From: an uncultured Flavobacteriaceae bacterium
Lineage (GTDB): Bacteria; Bacteroidota; Bacteroidia; Flavobacteriales; Flavobacteriaceae
Assembly: GCA_945788155.1 (NCBI GenBank)
Contig: CALZKX010000380.1
Span: forward strand, 1 to 10,653
DNA length: 10,653 nt
Direction of reading: 5' to 3'
Below the pieces are notes generated by a model. It had not been told where the DNA came from, ran no database searches, and was given only the letters and a program-made list of their open reading frames with translations. This document shows positions 1 through 7,213 of the stretch, in pieces; position 1 is the first letter of the stretch, and every line of letters begins with the position of its first letter. The position numbers and the translations under genes are program-made.

Positions 1-9
1 AAAAAATAC

Positions 10-17
10 TATCTTTC
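10..17 (+). promoter_or_regulatory. Possible Bacteroidota -7 promoter element before the stress-protein gene
   Basis: The eight bases TATCTTTC match the Bacteroidota primary-sigma -7 consensus TAnnTTTG except at the last position. They lie 24 bases before the start of the universal stress protein gene, which would give a short leader. The partner -33 element (TTTG) would fall left of the window, so it cannot be tested. A perfect 5-base inverted repeat, ATACT-AAT-AGTAT at about 24-36, lies between this motif and the gene and could be an operator or chance. This is weak evidence in an AT-rich sequence. Confidence 0.2.
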
Positions 18-41
18 CGTTTCATACTAATAGTATAAAAC

Positions 42-890
42 TTGAGTTTAAACCCATTCAAAACCATTGGAATAGGAGTTACATTTTCTCCAAACCTTAA
101 AGCAAATATTAGTGAGGCAGCAAGATTGGCATTGTTTTTTGATGCTAAATTGGTTTTAATTCACGTAGGTGAGAAATCCAAAGATAAGGAAAACACCTTT
201 AAAACCTTTCTCAAGCCTTTTATTGGCAAACAATTAAATTATGATGTGGTTTTTAAAGTCGGCAACCCTGTTGGGGTTATATTATCGGCTGTGAATAAAA
301 ACATGATCGACCTTGTAATATTAGGTGCTCTTCAGCGCGAAACGTTCTTTAAATACTATATAGGTTCTATCGCGCGTAAAATAACCCGTGAAGCTAAGTG
401 CTCTGTGTTATTGCTTATTAAGCCTTCAATAAAAAGGGTGCCTTGCCAACATATTGTGGTAAATGGTCTTGAAGACCCAAAAACCAAACAAACCATTTCT
501 ACTGCATTTTATGTGGCCAAAAAGCTCAATGCCAATAAAATTACCATAGTTGAAGAAATTAGTCAACAAGAAGTGGCGGTAAACGTGGATGATGATAGGT
601 CTTTAAGACGCTCAACCTTAGTAAAGGAACGCTTAAAGCTTAGGGAGGATACAAGGGTCAAAAAAATAATAAATGATATTCCTTCGGGTGTTAAAGAAAA
701 TATTTTAATAAATACGCAGTCAATTTTTGGAAAACGAGGGTATTCTATTGGTCATTATGCTCAAGTTGTAAGAGCCGATTTGCTAGTTATGAATGCGCCA
801 ACCAAAATTACATTTTGGGATCGCTTGTTTCCTCATGATATTGAACATATTTTAACCGAATTACCAACTGATGTCTTAATTGTTAGATGA
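42..890 (+). CDS. Two-domain universal stress protein (UspA family)
   Basis: A 282-residue cytoplasmic protein made of two tandem Usp domains, about residues 6-128 and 132-282; Usp domains are alpha/beta folds that often bind ATP. Domain 1 keeps most of the G-2X-G-9X-G(S/T) nucleotide-binding motif (G95, G108, S109), but the second glycine is Q98. In domain 2 the equivalent positions are N251, T254, P264 and H265, so that half probably does not bind nucleotide. The start is a TTG codon 3 bases after an in-frame stop. No ATG lies close enough to give a complete first beta strand, and no Shine-Dalgarno sequence is visible. The stop overlaps the start of the SulP transporter gene (ATGA), so translational coupling and a role as a regulatory partner of the transporter are likely. 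The family call is firm; the specific function and the exact start are not. Confidence 0.87.
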   Translation: MSLNPFKTIGIGVTFSPNLKANISEAARLALFFDAKLVLIHVGEKSKDKENTFKTFLKPFIGKQLNYDVVFKVGNPVGVILSAVNKNMIDLVILGALQRETFFKYYIGSIARKITREAKCSVLLLIKPSIKRVPCQHIVVNGLEDPKTKQTISTAFYVAKKLNANKITIVEEISQQEVAVNVDDDRSLRRSTLVKERLKLREDTRVKKIINDIPSGVKENILINTQSIFGKRGYSIGHYAQVVRADLLVMNAPTKITFWDRLFPHDIEHILTELPTDVLIVR

Positions 891-3094
891 GTCAAAAGAA
901 AAATAAAACAAAGTTGTTTTTAAAGACGCTGCCAAAAAACATTTTTTCTGGTTTTGTGGTAAGTCTTATTGCCTTACCGCTTGGACTTGGGCTTGCAATG
1001 GCTAGTGAAGCCCCTCCAATTGCGGGAATAATTGCTGCTGTTGTTGGTGGTATAGTTGTATCCATTCTTGGTGGAAGTAATATTACCATTGCTGGCCCAG
1101 GAAACGGCTTAGTTGGTGTTTTGCTTATTGCCATCACAACTTTAGGGCTAAATAGTGCTTACGCCGCAATCATCTGTTCTGGTGCCTTGCTTCTACTGCT
1201 CGGTTTTTTACGAATGGGTAAACTTGCTGATTTCTTTCCTTCATCAGCCATACAGGGGATGTTAGCGGCTATTGGGTTGATTATTCTTGGAAAGCAATTT
1301 CACATAATGTTAGCCAATAAAATCTTTAGGGATAATAGCGTGGATTATCTTTTAGAAATACCCAATTCAATTACGGCAGTATTTAATTTTGATGACAAAG
1401 GGCTTACCTATGCCGCCATAGCTGGGATTTTAAGTTTATCAATAATGGTGTTTTATCCTAAAATTAGAAATAAGTACTTACAGCTCATCCCTGCGCCTAT
1501 GTGGATTGTTATATTATCAGTTGGGTTTAGTTATTACTGTGAACTCATTTTAAAACAGCCTAATCCTATTAGCTCAAATTATATGATTTCCGACATTCCA
1601 AGTGTAAATGAAATTATTACCCAAATACCTAAACCCGATTTTGGCGAAATCACAAGTTTATCTTTTATGGGAAGTGTGTTTGCCTTGACATTAATTGCTA
1701 GTATCGAGTCTTTATTGAGTATTAAGGCAGTTGATAAACTAGATCCAGAAAAAAGGCGCTCTAATGTTAATAAAGATATTAAAGCCCTTGGTTTAGCAAC
1801 TATTGGAAGTGGGTTCTTGGGAGGGTTGAATGTAGTTACGGTTATAGCTCGTAGTTCGGTAAATGTAAATAATGGTGGAACTAATAGGGCTTCCAATTTT
1901 TTTCATGCAACTTTTTTAGTGGTTTTCATTCTGCTTTTTAGCACACAGCTTACAAGAATTCCTTTACCTGCTTTAATGGCTATTTTGGTATTTACGGGCT
2001 ATAAATTAGCCTCTCCTGATACTATTGCAAAAATCTTTTCAATTGGAAAAGAACAGTTAATTATCTTTTTTGTGACGCTATTTATAACGCTTAAGGTTGG
2101 TTTAATTACTGGAATAGCATCTGGGGTTTTTGTGACTTTCATTATTCATATCGTTGTTAATAAAAGTTTCTTTTTCTTTCTTAGAAACATTTTAAAACCC
2201 AATGTTTTAATGTTTAAAGAAGAAAGTGGTTTAGGTGTTTATTATGTAAGTGTTAAACATTTTTGTAGTTTTTTAAACTATAGCAGGCTTAAGCGAAAAT
2301 TAGACGCAATACCAGAACATAAAGATGCAATTATAGATTTTTCTATGTGCGAATTTGTTGATCATACAGTAATGGAAAACCTTAATAACTATCAAGAGCT
2401 TTTTACTAAACGTGATGGTCATTTTGAAGTAATAGGGTTGGATATGCATGATACCGATTCTCAACACCCTTTTGCCTTAAGAAGATTGCTTCCTGTACCC
2501 AATATTTTTAAAAGCAACCTTACTAAAAGACAAACAAACCTTGAGGAATTAGCTAAAAATTACAAACTTGCTTATACCTCAACCAAGAGAAAAGACACCC
2601 ATTTTTTAGATCATTTCATGTTCTTTAAAACAAAGAAAATTCACCATATCTATAATCAGTTGTCAAATTATTCTAAAGACATTATTTTGTTTGATATTGA
2701 GTTTTCTGAAGGTGAATTTATTTCCAAAGAGGTTATAAGAGCCACCATGCTGCACATTGCTTTGGATAAGAATATTCCTGAATTTACTCTCGATCGGGAG
2801 GGGTTTCTTGAAAAAGTATACGCCTTTACGGGTTATAAAGATATTCCATTGGAAAATTATAGTGATTTCTCAAAGCGTTTCTTTTTACTTGGAGAAGACC
2901 AAGATAGCATCAAGTCCTTTTTTGGAAATGATTTAATCCAATTTTTTGAAAGCAACCCTTATTACCATGTCGATTCTAACGGAAATAATATATTGGTTTT
3001 CAGTAAAGAAAGACTTGCAAGCAATAAAGAAGCCAAGACCTTACTCAACTTTGGCAAACGCCTGAGAGAGGTAATTTATAAATCAAAACATTAA
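887..3094 (+). CDS. SulP (SLC26) family inorganic anion transporter with STAS domain and C-terminal extension
   Basis: A 735-residue inner-membrane protein. Residues about 13-435 form the hydrophobic SulP core, probably 14 segments with the UraA-like fold. It carries a GPGNGL substrate-site loop at 70-75 and the family motif GGLNVVTVIARSS at 312-324. Residues about 441-545 are a cytoplasmic STAS domain with the strand-turn motif FVDHTV at 490-495. About 190 further residues (546-735) form a soluble acidic/aromatic tail, making the protein clearly longer than the common SulP length of about 500-600. Family members carry sulfate, bicarbonate or other anions by sodium symport, proton symport or exchange. 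The sequence does not reveal the substrate, and no carbonic anhydrase or sulfate-assimilation gene is next to it. Its ATG overlaps the stop of the upstream stress-protein gene. Confidence in the family is very high and in the substrate low. Confidence 0.94.
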   Translation: MSQKKNKTKLFLKTLPKNIFSGFVVSLIALPLGLGLAMASEAPPIAGIIAAVVGGIVVSILGGSNITIAGPGNGLVGVLLIAITTLGLNSAYAAIICSGALLLLLGFLRMGKLADFFPSSAIQGMLAAIGLIILGKQFHIMLANKIFRDNSVDYLLEIPNSITAVFNFDDKGLTYAAIAGILSLSIMVFYPKIRNKYLQLIPAPMWIVILSVGFSYYCELILKQPNPISSNYMISDIPSVNEIITQIPKPDFGEITSLSFMGSVFALTLIASIESLLSIKAVDKLDPEKRRSNVNKDIKALGLATIGSGFLGGLNVVTVIARSSVNVNNGGTNRASNFFHATFLVVFILLFSTQLTRIPLPALMAILVFTGYKLASPDTIAKIFSIGKEQLIIFFVTLFITLKVGLITGIASGVFVTFIIHIVVNKSFFFFLRNILKPNVLMFKEESGLGVYYVSVKHFCSFLNYSRLKRKLDAIPEHKDAIIDFSMCEFVDHTVMENLNNYQELFTKRDGHFEVIGLDMHDTDSQHPFALRRLLPVPNIFKSNLTKRQTNLEELAKNYKLAYTSTKRKDTHFLDHFMFFKTKKIHHIYNQLSNYSKDIILFDIEFSEGEFISKEVIRATMLHIALDKNIPEFTLDREGFLEKVYAFTGYKDIPLENYSDFSKRFFLLGEDQDSIKSFFGNDLIQFFESNPYYHVDSNGNNILVFSKERLASNKEAKTLLNFGKRLREVIYKSKH

Positions 3095-3109
3095 AACAAA
3101 AAAATCAAT

Positions 3110-3126
3110 AACACCTCAAAAGTGTT
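3110..3126 (+). terminator. Weak candidate hairpin terminator after the SulP gene
   Basis: AACAC at 3110-3114 can pair with GTGTT at 3122-3126 across a 7-base loop, followed by T-rich sequence to about 3143. The A-rich bases upstream could extend the stem imperfectly into the T-rich bases. The stem is short and poor in G+C, so it may only weaken transcription into the downstream hydrolase gene, or be chance. It fills most of the 59-base gap between the two genes. Confidence 0.3.
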
Positions 3127-3153
3127 TGTGTTTTTATTATTTTGCTAACCATT

Positions 3154-4008
3154 ATGACACTATATCCTATAAACGCTGGAAATTTTAAACTTGATGGAGG
3201 TGCCATGTTTGGTGTGGTGCCAAAATCTCTTTGGCAAAAAACCAATCCTGCCGATAACAATAACATGATTGATATTGCGGCACGCTGTTTGCTAATTGAA
3301 GATGGTAATCGATTAATTTTAATTGATACTGGAATGGGAAACAAGCAAAGCGACAAGTTTTTTAGTTATTATTATTTATGGGGAAATGACAGCATTGATG
3401 CTTCTCTAAAAAAGTATGGTTTTCATCGTGATGACATTACCGATGTGTTTGTAACGCATTTACATTTCGATCATTGTGGTGGTTGCATACAATGGAACAA
3501 GGACAGAACAGGATTTGAACCAGCATTTAAAAATGCAACCTTTTGGAGTAATGAAAACCATTGGAAATGGGCAACAAACCCAAATAAGCGTGAAAAAGCT
3601 TCGTTTTTAACCGAAAACATCATTCCTATAGAAGAAAGCGGTCGTTTAAAGTTTATGGAGCTTTCAAATAATGCTGTATTAAAAAATTCTGCATTAGGCT
3701 TTGATATCTTTTTTGCAGATGGTCATACCGAAAAGCAAATGATTCCGCTTATAAAATATAAAAAGCAAACAATTGCTTTTGTGGCAGATTTATTACCAAC
3801 CGTTGGGCACTTGCCTCTTCCTTTTATAATGGGTTACGACACCAGACCCTTATTAACACTTGATGAAAAAGACCTGTTTTTAAATATGGCAGCTGATAAT
3901 AACTTTTATTTATTTTTAGAACACGATGCCCATAATGAATTAATAACCGTTAAGCACACCGAAAAAGGGGTGCGTTTAAAAGAAATATTTACTCTAAACG
4001 ACATTTAA
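3154..4008 (+). CDS. Metallo-beta-lactamase-fold metal-dependent hydrolase
   Basis: A 284-residue protein with the zinc site of the metallo-beta-lactamase fold: HLHFDH (H102, H104, D106, H107), H191 in the DGH segment, bridging D212, and a late histidine (H257 in EHD, or H260). It has no signal peptide, so it is probably cytoplasmic. Size and layout resemble the lactonase-like branch of the superfamily (the AHL-lactonase/YtnP type), but the substrate cannot be assigned and quorum-quenching activity is only a guess. I chose the ATG at 3154 because it begins directly with the conserved-looking stretch TLYPINAGNFKLDGG; a TTG in frame at 3142 would add four unconvincing residues. The gene ends 3 bases before the M1 peptidase start, so the two are almost certainly co-transcribed. 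Confidence 0.93.
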   Translation: MTLYPINAGNFKLDGGAMFGVVPKSLWQKTNPADNNNMIDIAARCLLIEDGNRLILIDTGMGNKQSDKFFSYYYLWGNDSIDASLKKYGFHRDDITDVFVTHLHFDHCGGCIQWNKDRTGFEPAFKNATFWSNENHWKWATNPNKREKASFLTENIIPIEESGRLKFMELSNNAVLKNSALGFDIFFADGHTEKQMIPLIKYKKQTIAFVADLLPTVGHLPLPFIMGYDTRPLLTLDEKDLFLNMAADNNFYLFLEHDAHNELITVKHTEKGVRLKEIFTLNDI

Positions 4009-4011
4009 AAA

Positions 4012-5925
4012 ATGAAAAAACAACCTATTTGGAAAACTCCATTCTCAATAATTCTTATAATCGCCACTTTTTTTGTTGGCATTAAATCAAACTCTCAAAA
4101 TCCCAATCCTGGTTATTGGCAACAACACGTTGATTACACAATGGAAATCGATATGGATGTTGAAACCTTTCAATATCAAGGGAAACAAACATTAATTTAC
4201 ACCAATAATTCACCTGATGTATTGAATCGTGTTTTTTATCATTTGTATTTGAATGCTTTTCAACCTGAAAGCAACATGGATATGCGGTTACAGAACGTTT
4301 CCGATCCAGATAGGAGAATGGTAACAAATATAGGCACTAAAGAAAATCCGATTTACGAAAGTAGAATCAGCAAGCTAAAGTCCAATGAAATTGGCTATAT
4401 AAAAGTAGCGTCTTTAACTCAAAATGGTGTGCCTCTAAAGTATAATGTTGTAGATACTGTTTTAGAAGTAACATTAGCAACACCAATACAACCTGGAGAA
4501 AAAGTAACGTTCGACATGATATTTAGCGCTCAAGTTCCTTTGCAAATTAGAAGAAACGGCAGGAATAGTAGAGAAGGCGTGGCTTTATCCATGGCACAAT
4601 GGTATCCTAAACTGGCTGAATATGATTTTCAAGGATGGCATGCAGACTCTTATATTGCAAGGGAATTCCATGGTGTTTGGGGAGATTTTGATGTTAAAAT
4701 CACTATAGATAAAGATTATACAATTGGTGGTACTGGCTATCTTCAAAACCCTGAAGAAATAGGTCATGGTTATGATTTGAATAAAACAAAAGGCCCTAAG
4801 GAAGGCTCTGGTGAGAAATTAACTTGGCATTTTAAAGCACCAAAGGTTCATGATTATACTTGGGCTGCCGACCCAGAATATAATCACGACAGCTATCAAG
4901 TGCCAGATGGTCCTATGCTGCATTTTCTTTACAAAGATAATCCAGAAACAAATGAAAACTGGGAAAAGCTTCAGCCAATAACCTCACAATTAATGCAGTA
5001 TTTCACTGAAAACGTGGGTAAATATCCTTATAAACAATATTCGGTAATTCAAGGAGGTGATGGTGGTATGGAGTATGCCATGTGTACTTTAATTACTGGC
5101 GGAAGGAGTTTAGGTGGTTTAATTGGTGTAACATCGCATGAAATGGCACATACTTGGTTTCAATTTTTACTTGCGACAAACGAGGGTAAACATGAGTGGA
5201 TGGACGAGGGGTTTACTGAGTATATTAGTTCATCTGCAATGAATGAAATTTTTGGGCGAAATATAGAAAACCCATATCTTGGTTCCTACAAGGGTTATAT
5301 TAGATTGGCAAACTCAGGTTATGAACAACCGCTTACTACACATGCCGATCGCTATGACGTAAACAGAGCTTATGGTACTTCGGCATATGGTAAAGGTGCT
5401 GTGTTTCTAGCTCAACTTGGATATGTAATTGGTGAAGACAACCTAAGGGCAACAATTAAAAAATATTTTAACGATTTTGCATTTACACATCCAACGCCAA
5501 ATGATGTTATTCGTTCTGCTGAAAAGGTTTCGGGATTAGAATTGGATTGGTACTTAATGGATTTTGGGCAAACTACAAACACCATTGATTATGGAATTAC
5601 ATCAGTTGAAGGGACTGATAACATAACAACTATTACATTAAACAGAATAGGGCTCATGCCAATGCCTATAGATTTAAGGGTTGAGTATGTTGACGGAACT
5701 TATCGAAACTATTACATACCCTTAGAAATAATGCGTGGTGAAAAACCAACGCCAAACGACACCAAAGTATTGCCTGATTGGTCTTGGGCAAATCCAAGTT
5801 TTAGTTTTGGTATTAATACAGAAAAGAGTAAAATAAAATCTGTACTTATTGATCCTGTTAAAAAAATGGCAGATGTTGACGACTCTAATAACTCTGTGAT
5901 TTTAGTGAAAGACAAAGATGATTAA
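4012..5925 (+). CDS. Exported M1 family zinc metallopeptidase (aminopeptidase-like)
   Basis: A 637-residue gluzincin. The N-terminus has lysines, a hydrophobic segment at about 11-24 and a polar SNSQ region, which fits a Sec signal peptide cleaved near residue 29. No lipobox cysteine and no type IX secretion C-terminal domain are visible, so periplasm is the likely location. After a beta-rich N-terminal domain comes the thermolysin-like catalytic domain. Its exopeptidase motif is GGMEY at 351-355, the M1 GxMEN equivalent with Y in place of N. Zinc ligands are H376, H380 and E399 (HEMAH, then 18 residues, then E), with E377 as general base and Y459 as probable transition-state tyrosine. Residues beyond about 530 form a beta-rich tail. 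It probably trims N-terminal residues from peptides in the envelope; the true substrates are unknown. It follows the metallo-hydrolase gene by 3 bases. Confidence 0.95.
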   Translation: MKKQPIWKTPFSIILIIATFFVGIKSNSQNPNPGYWQQHVDYTMEIDMDVETFQYQGKQTLIYTNNSPDVLNRVFYHLYLNAFQPESNMDMRLQNVSDPDRRMVTNIGTKENPIYESRISKLKSNEIGYIKVASLTQNGVPLKYNVVDTVLEVTLATPIQPGEKVTFDMIFSAQVPLQIRRNGRNSREGVALSMAQWYPKLAEYDFQGWHADSYIAREFHGVWGDFDVKITIDKDYTIGGTGYLQNPEEIGHGYDLNKTKGPKEGSGEKLTWHFKAPKVHDYTWAADPEYNHDSYQVPDGPMLHFLYKDNPETNENWEKLQPITSQLMQYFTENVGKYPYKQYSVIQGGDGGMEYAMCTLITGGRSLGGLIGVTSHEMAHTWFQFLLATNEGKHEWMDEGFTEYISSSAMNEIFGRNIENPYLGSYKGYIRLANSGYEQPLTTHADRYDVNRAYGTSAYGKGAVFLAQLGYVIGEDNLRATIKKYFNDFAFTHPTPNDVIRSAEKVSGLELDWYLMDFGQTTNTIDYGITSVEGTDNITTITLNRIGLMPMPIDLRVEYVDGTYRNYYIPLEIMRGEKPTPNDTKVLPDWSWANPSFSFGINTEKSKIKSVLIDPVKKMADVDDSNNSVILVKDKDD

Positions 5926-5975
5926 ATTAAGAATAAGACAAAATTAAGGGTTAAATAAGGTTTAGAAATAAAAAG

Positions 5976-6021
5976 CGTTATTGCAAAAAAAGGATTGTTT
6001 TTATAACGTCCTTTTTTTGTA
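5976..6021. terminator. Bidirectional intrinsic terminator between convergent genes
   Basis: CAAAAAAAGGA (5984-5994) and TCCTTTTTTTG (6009-6019) are perfect 11-base inverted repeats, extendable by a G-T wobble and a T-A pair to 5982/6021. The seven As and seven Ts give each strand its own U-run, so the element can end both the M1 peptidase transcript and the minus-strand hydrolase transcript. The inner loop can form a further GTT/AAC stem (5997-5999 with 6005-6007). The minus-strand stop codon (6001-6003) lies in the loop. CGTTAT at 5976-5981 is also complementary to loop bases ATAACG at 6003-6008, which would allow an alternative or pseudoknotted fold. Confidence 0.8.
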
Positions 6022-7206
6022 CCATGTTAAATTTTTGTACATCTCCTTTTTAGAGGTTCGCTCTCTATTAAACAATAACATGTGTGTTGTGTTTTTTTGT
6101 TTGTTTCGATAGCCAAATAAATGAAAAATTTGTTTTGCTAAGTATTTGGCTACCTTTAGGTTTACTCGTAAAATACCTTTTTGTTTATCCATCCATGTTA
6201 TGCCTGGAAGCAAGGTTATTAGTGTATCCATTTTCTTGTTTCGAATAATTTCAGAAAGCCTTAAGAAAAATGGATGAATTTTTTTAATAATAAAAAACCC
6301 TTCATATCCTTTAGTTTGATACAGTGGCATGAATATTTTTGCTGTATATGGCGAGTTGATGCTTTGGTTATTTGCCGTGGCAAGCTGTTCTCCCTTTTTT
6401 ACATTTTGAAAGCTTTTAAAGTTTGGTTTCATTTTAAAATTCCCGCCATTTAAAAGTCTGTGCAAATAAACTACTTCAAAAATTTCTTGGTTCTGCTTGG
6501 ACTCTATCATTAAAGTATTGTAATGTACATCATAATTTTCTACATTCTTCTTTTCCAATACTTTTGCATAAACTAAGCTTAAAAAAATAAAAGAGACATT
6601 ATTCGTTATTGAATTCAAATCGTCATGTTGTCCAGATTCAAACCCAAGAGAGACATAGCCTAGTTGGTTAATGTAGCTTAGTAGTGGTCCATCTAAATAC
6701 TCTTCTATGCCCAATACAATTGGAACTGGAAAAAGCTGGGAAAACTTTCGGTTAATCAAGGCGTCATTAATAGTAATAAAAGGCAGGGTTTTACTTGAGG
6801 TCGTGTGTAGATCTATAAAATAAAACGGACCGTCGTGTTGTTTGAGAATATCATCTAATATTTTATATAATTCTTGTTGCTCGACCTCCTCATTGTTAAG
6901 GCTTGTTTTGTTATATAATTGGTTTAAATTCTCTTTTATCCAAACCCTATTAAGGTCTTGATCTATATATCTTTGATTGTTTTTAAGCGCTTTTAAATTT
7001 CCTGAGATGCCATATATTGTGCCTGTGACATGAGTTGGGTTGATTTTCTCAAAAACTTGTTTAAGAGCAAAAACTCCAGCCATTTCGTTGCCGTGTATCC
7101 CTCCAAAAAAAACCATTGTTGGCCCTTTTTGATGCCCTTGAATTTTACCAATTAATCTTCCCACTAAAATTGATGAGTCTAATGCTTTGCTATAAATTTT
7201 CACCAT
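6001..7206 (-). CDS. Succinylglutamate desuccinylase/aspartoacylase family (M14-like) zinc hydrolase
   Basis: A 401-residue cytoplasmic protein of the AstE/AspA branch of zinc carboxypeptidase-like enzymes, which hydrolyse N-acyl amino acids or similar amides. Zinc ligands are visible as H38 and E41 in GGIHGNE and H134 in DLHTTSS. The substrate-binding DLNR motif is at 84-87 and the probable catalytic E190 lies in FESGQH. A beta-rich C-terminal domain covers roughly residues 225-315. About 85 lysine/arginine-rich residues follow, longer than the roughly 320-350 residues usual for AstE. The ATG start lies 7 bases after the stop of the GCS2-CBS gene, with no Shine-Dalgarno sequence, and the stop lies inside the terminator hairpin. 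The context suggests it acts on the ligase's product or a related compound; the actual substrate is not readable from sequence. Arginine catabolism through AstE is unlikely, because no other ast genes are present. Confidence 0.91.
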   Translation of the reverse strand: MVKIYSKALDSSILVGRLIGKIQGHQKGPTMVFFGGIHGNEMAGVFALKQVFEKINPTHVTGTIYGISGNLKALKNNQRYIDQDLNRVWIKENLNQLYNKTSLNNEEVEQQELYKILDDILKQHDGPFYFIDLHTTSSKTLPFITINDALINRKFSQLFPVPIVLGIEEYLDGPLLSYINQLGYVSLGFESGQHDDLNSITNNVSFIFLSLVYAKVLEKKNVENYDVHYNTLMIESKQNQEIFEVVYLHRLLNGGNFKMKPNFKSFQNVKKGEQLATANNQSINSPYTAKIFMPLYQTKGYEGFFIIKKIHPFFLRLSEIIRNKKMDTLITLLPGITWMDKQKGILRVNLKVAKYLAKQIFHLFGYRNKQKNTTHMLLFNRERTSKKEMYKNLTWYKKRTL

Positions 7207-7213
7207 CTATTAC

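Noticed and set aside
1579..1896. Minus-strand open frame of 105 codons within the SulP gene
   Set aside because: It is antisense to the conserved transporter core, including the GGLNVVTVIARSS motif, and its translation has no recognisable domain.
3142..3153. TTG start four codons upstream for the metallo-hydrolase
   Set aside because: The ATG at 3154 begins right at the conserved-looking N-terminus and is a stronger start codon.
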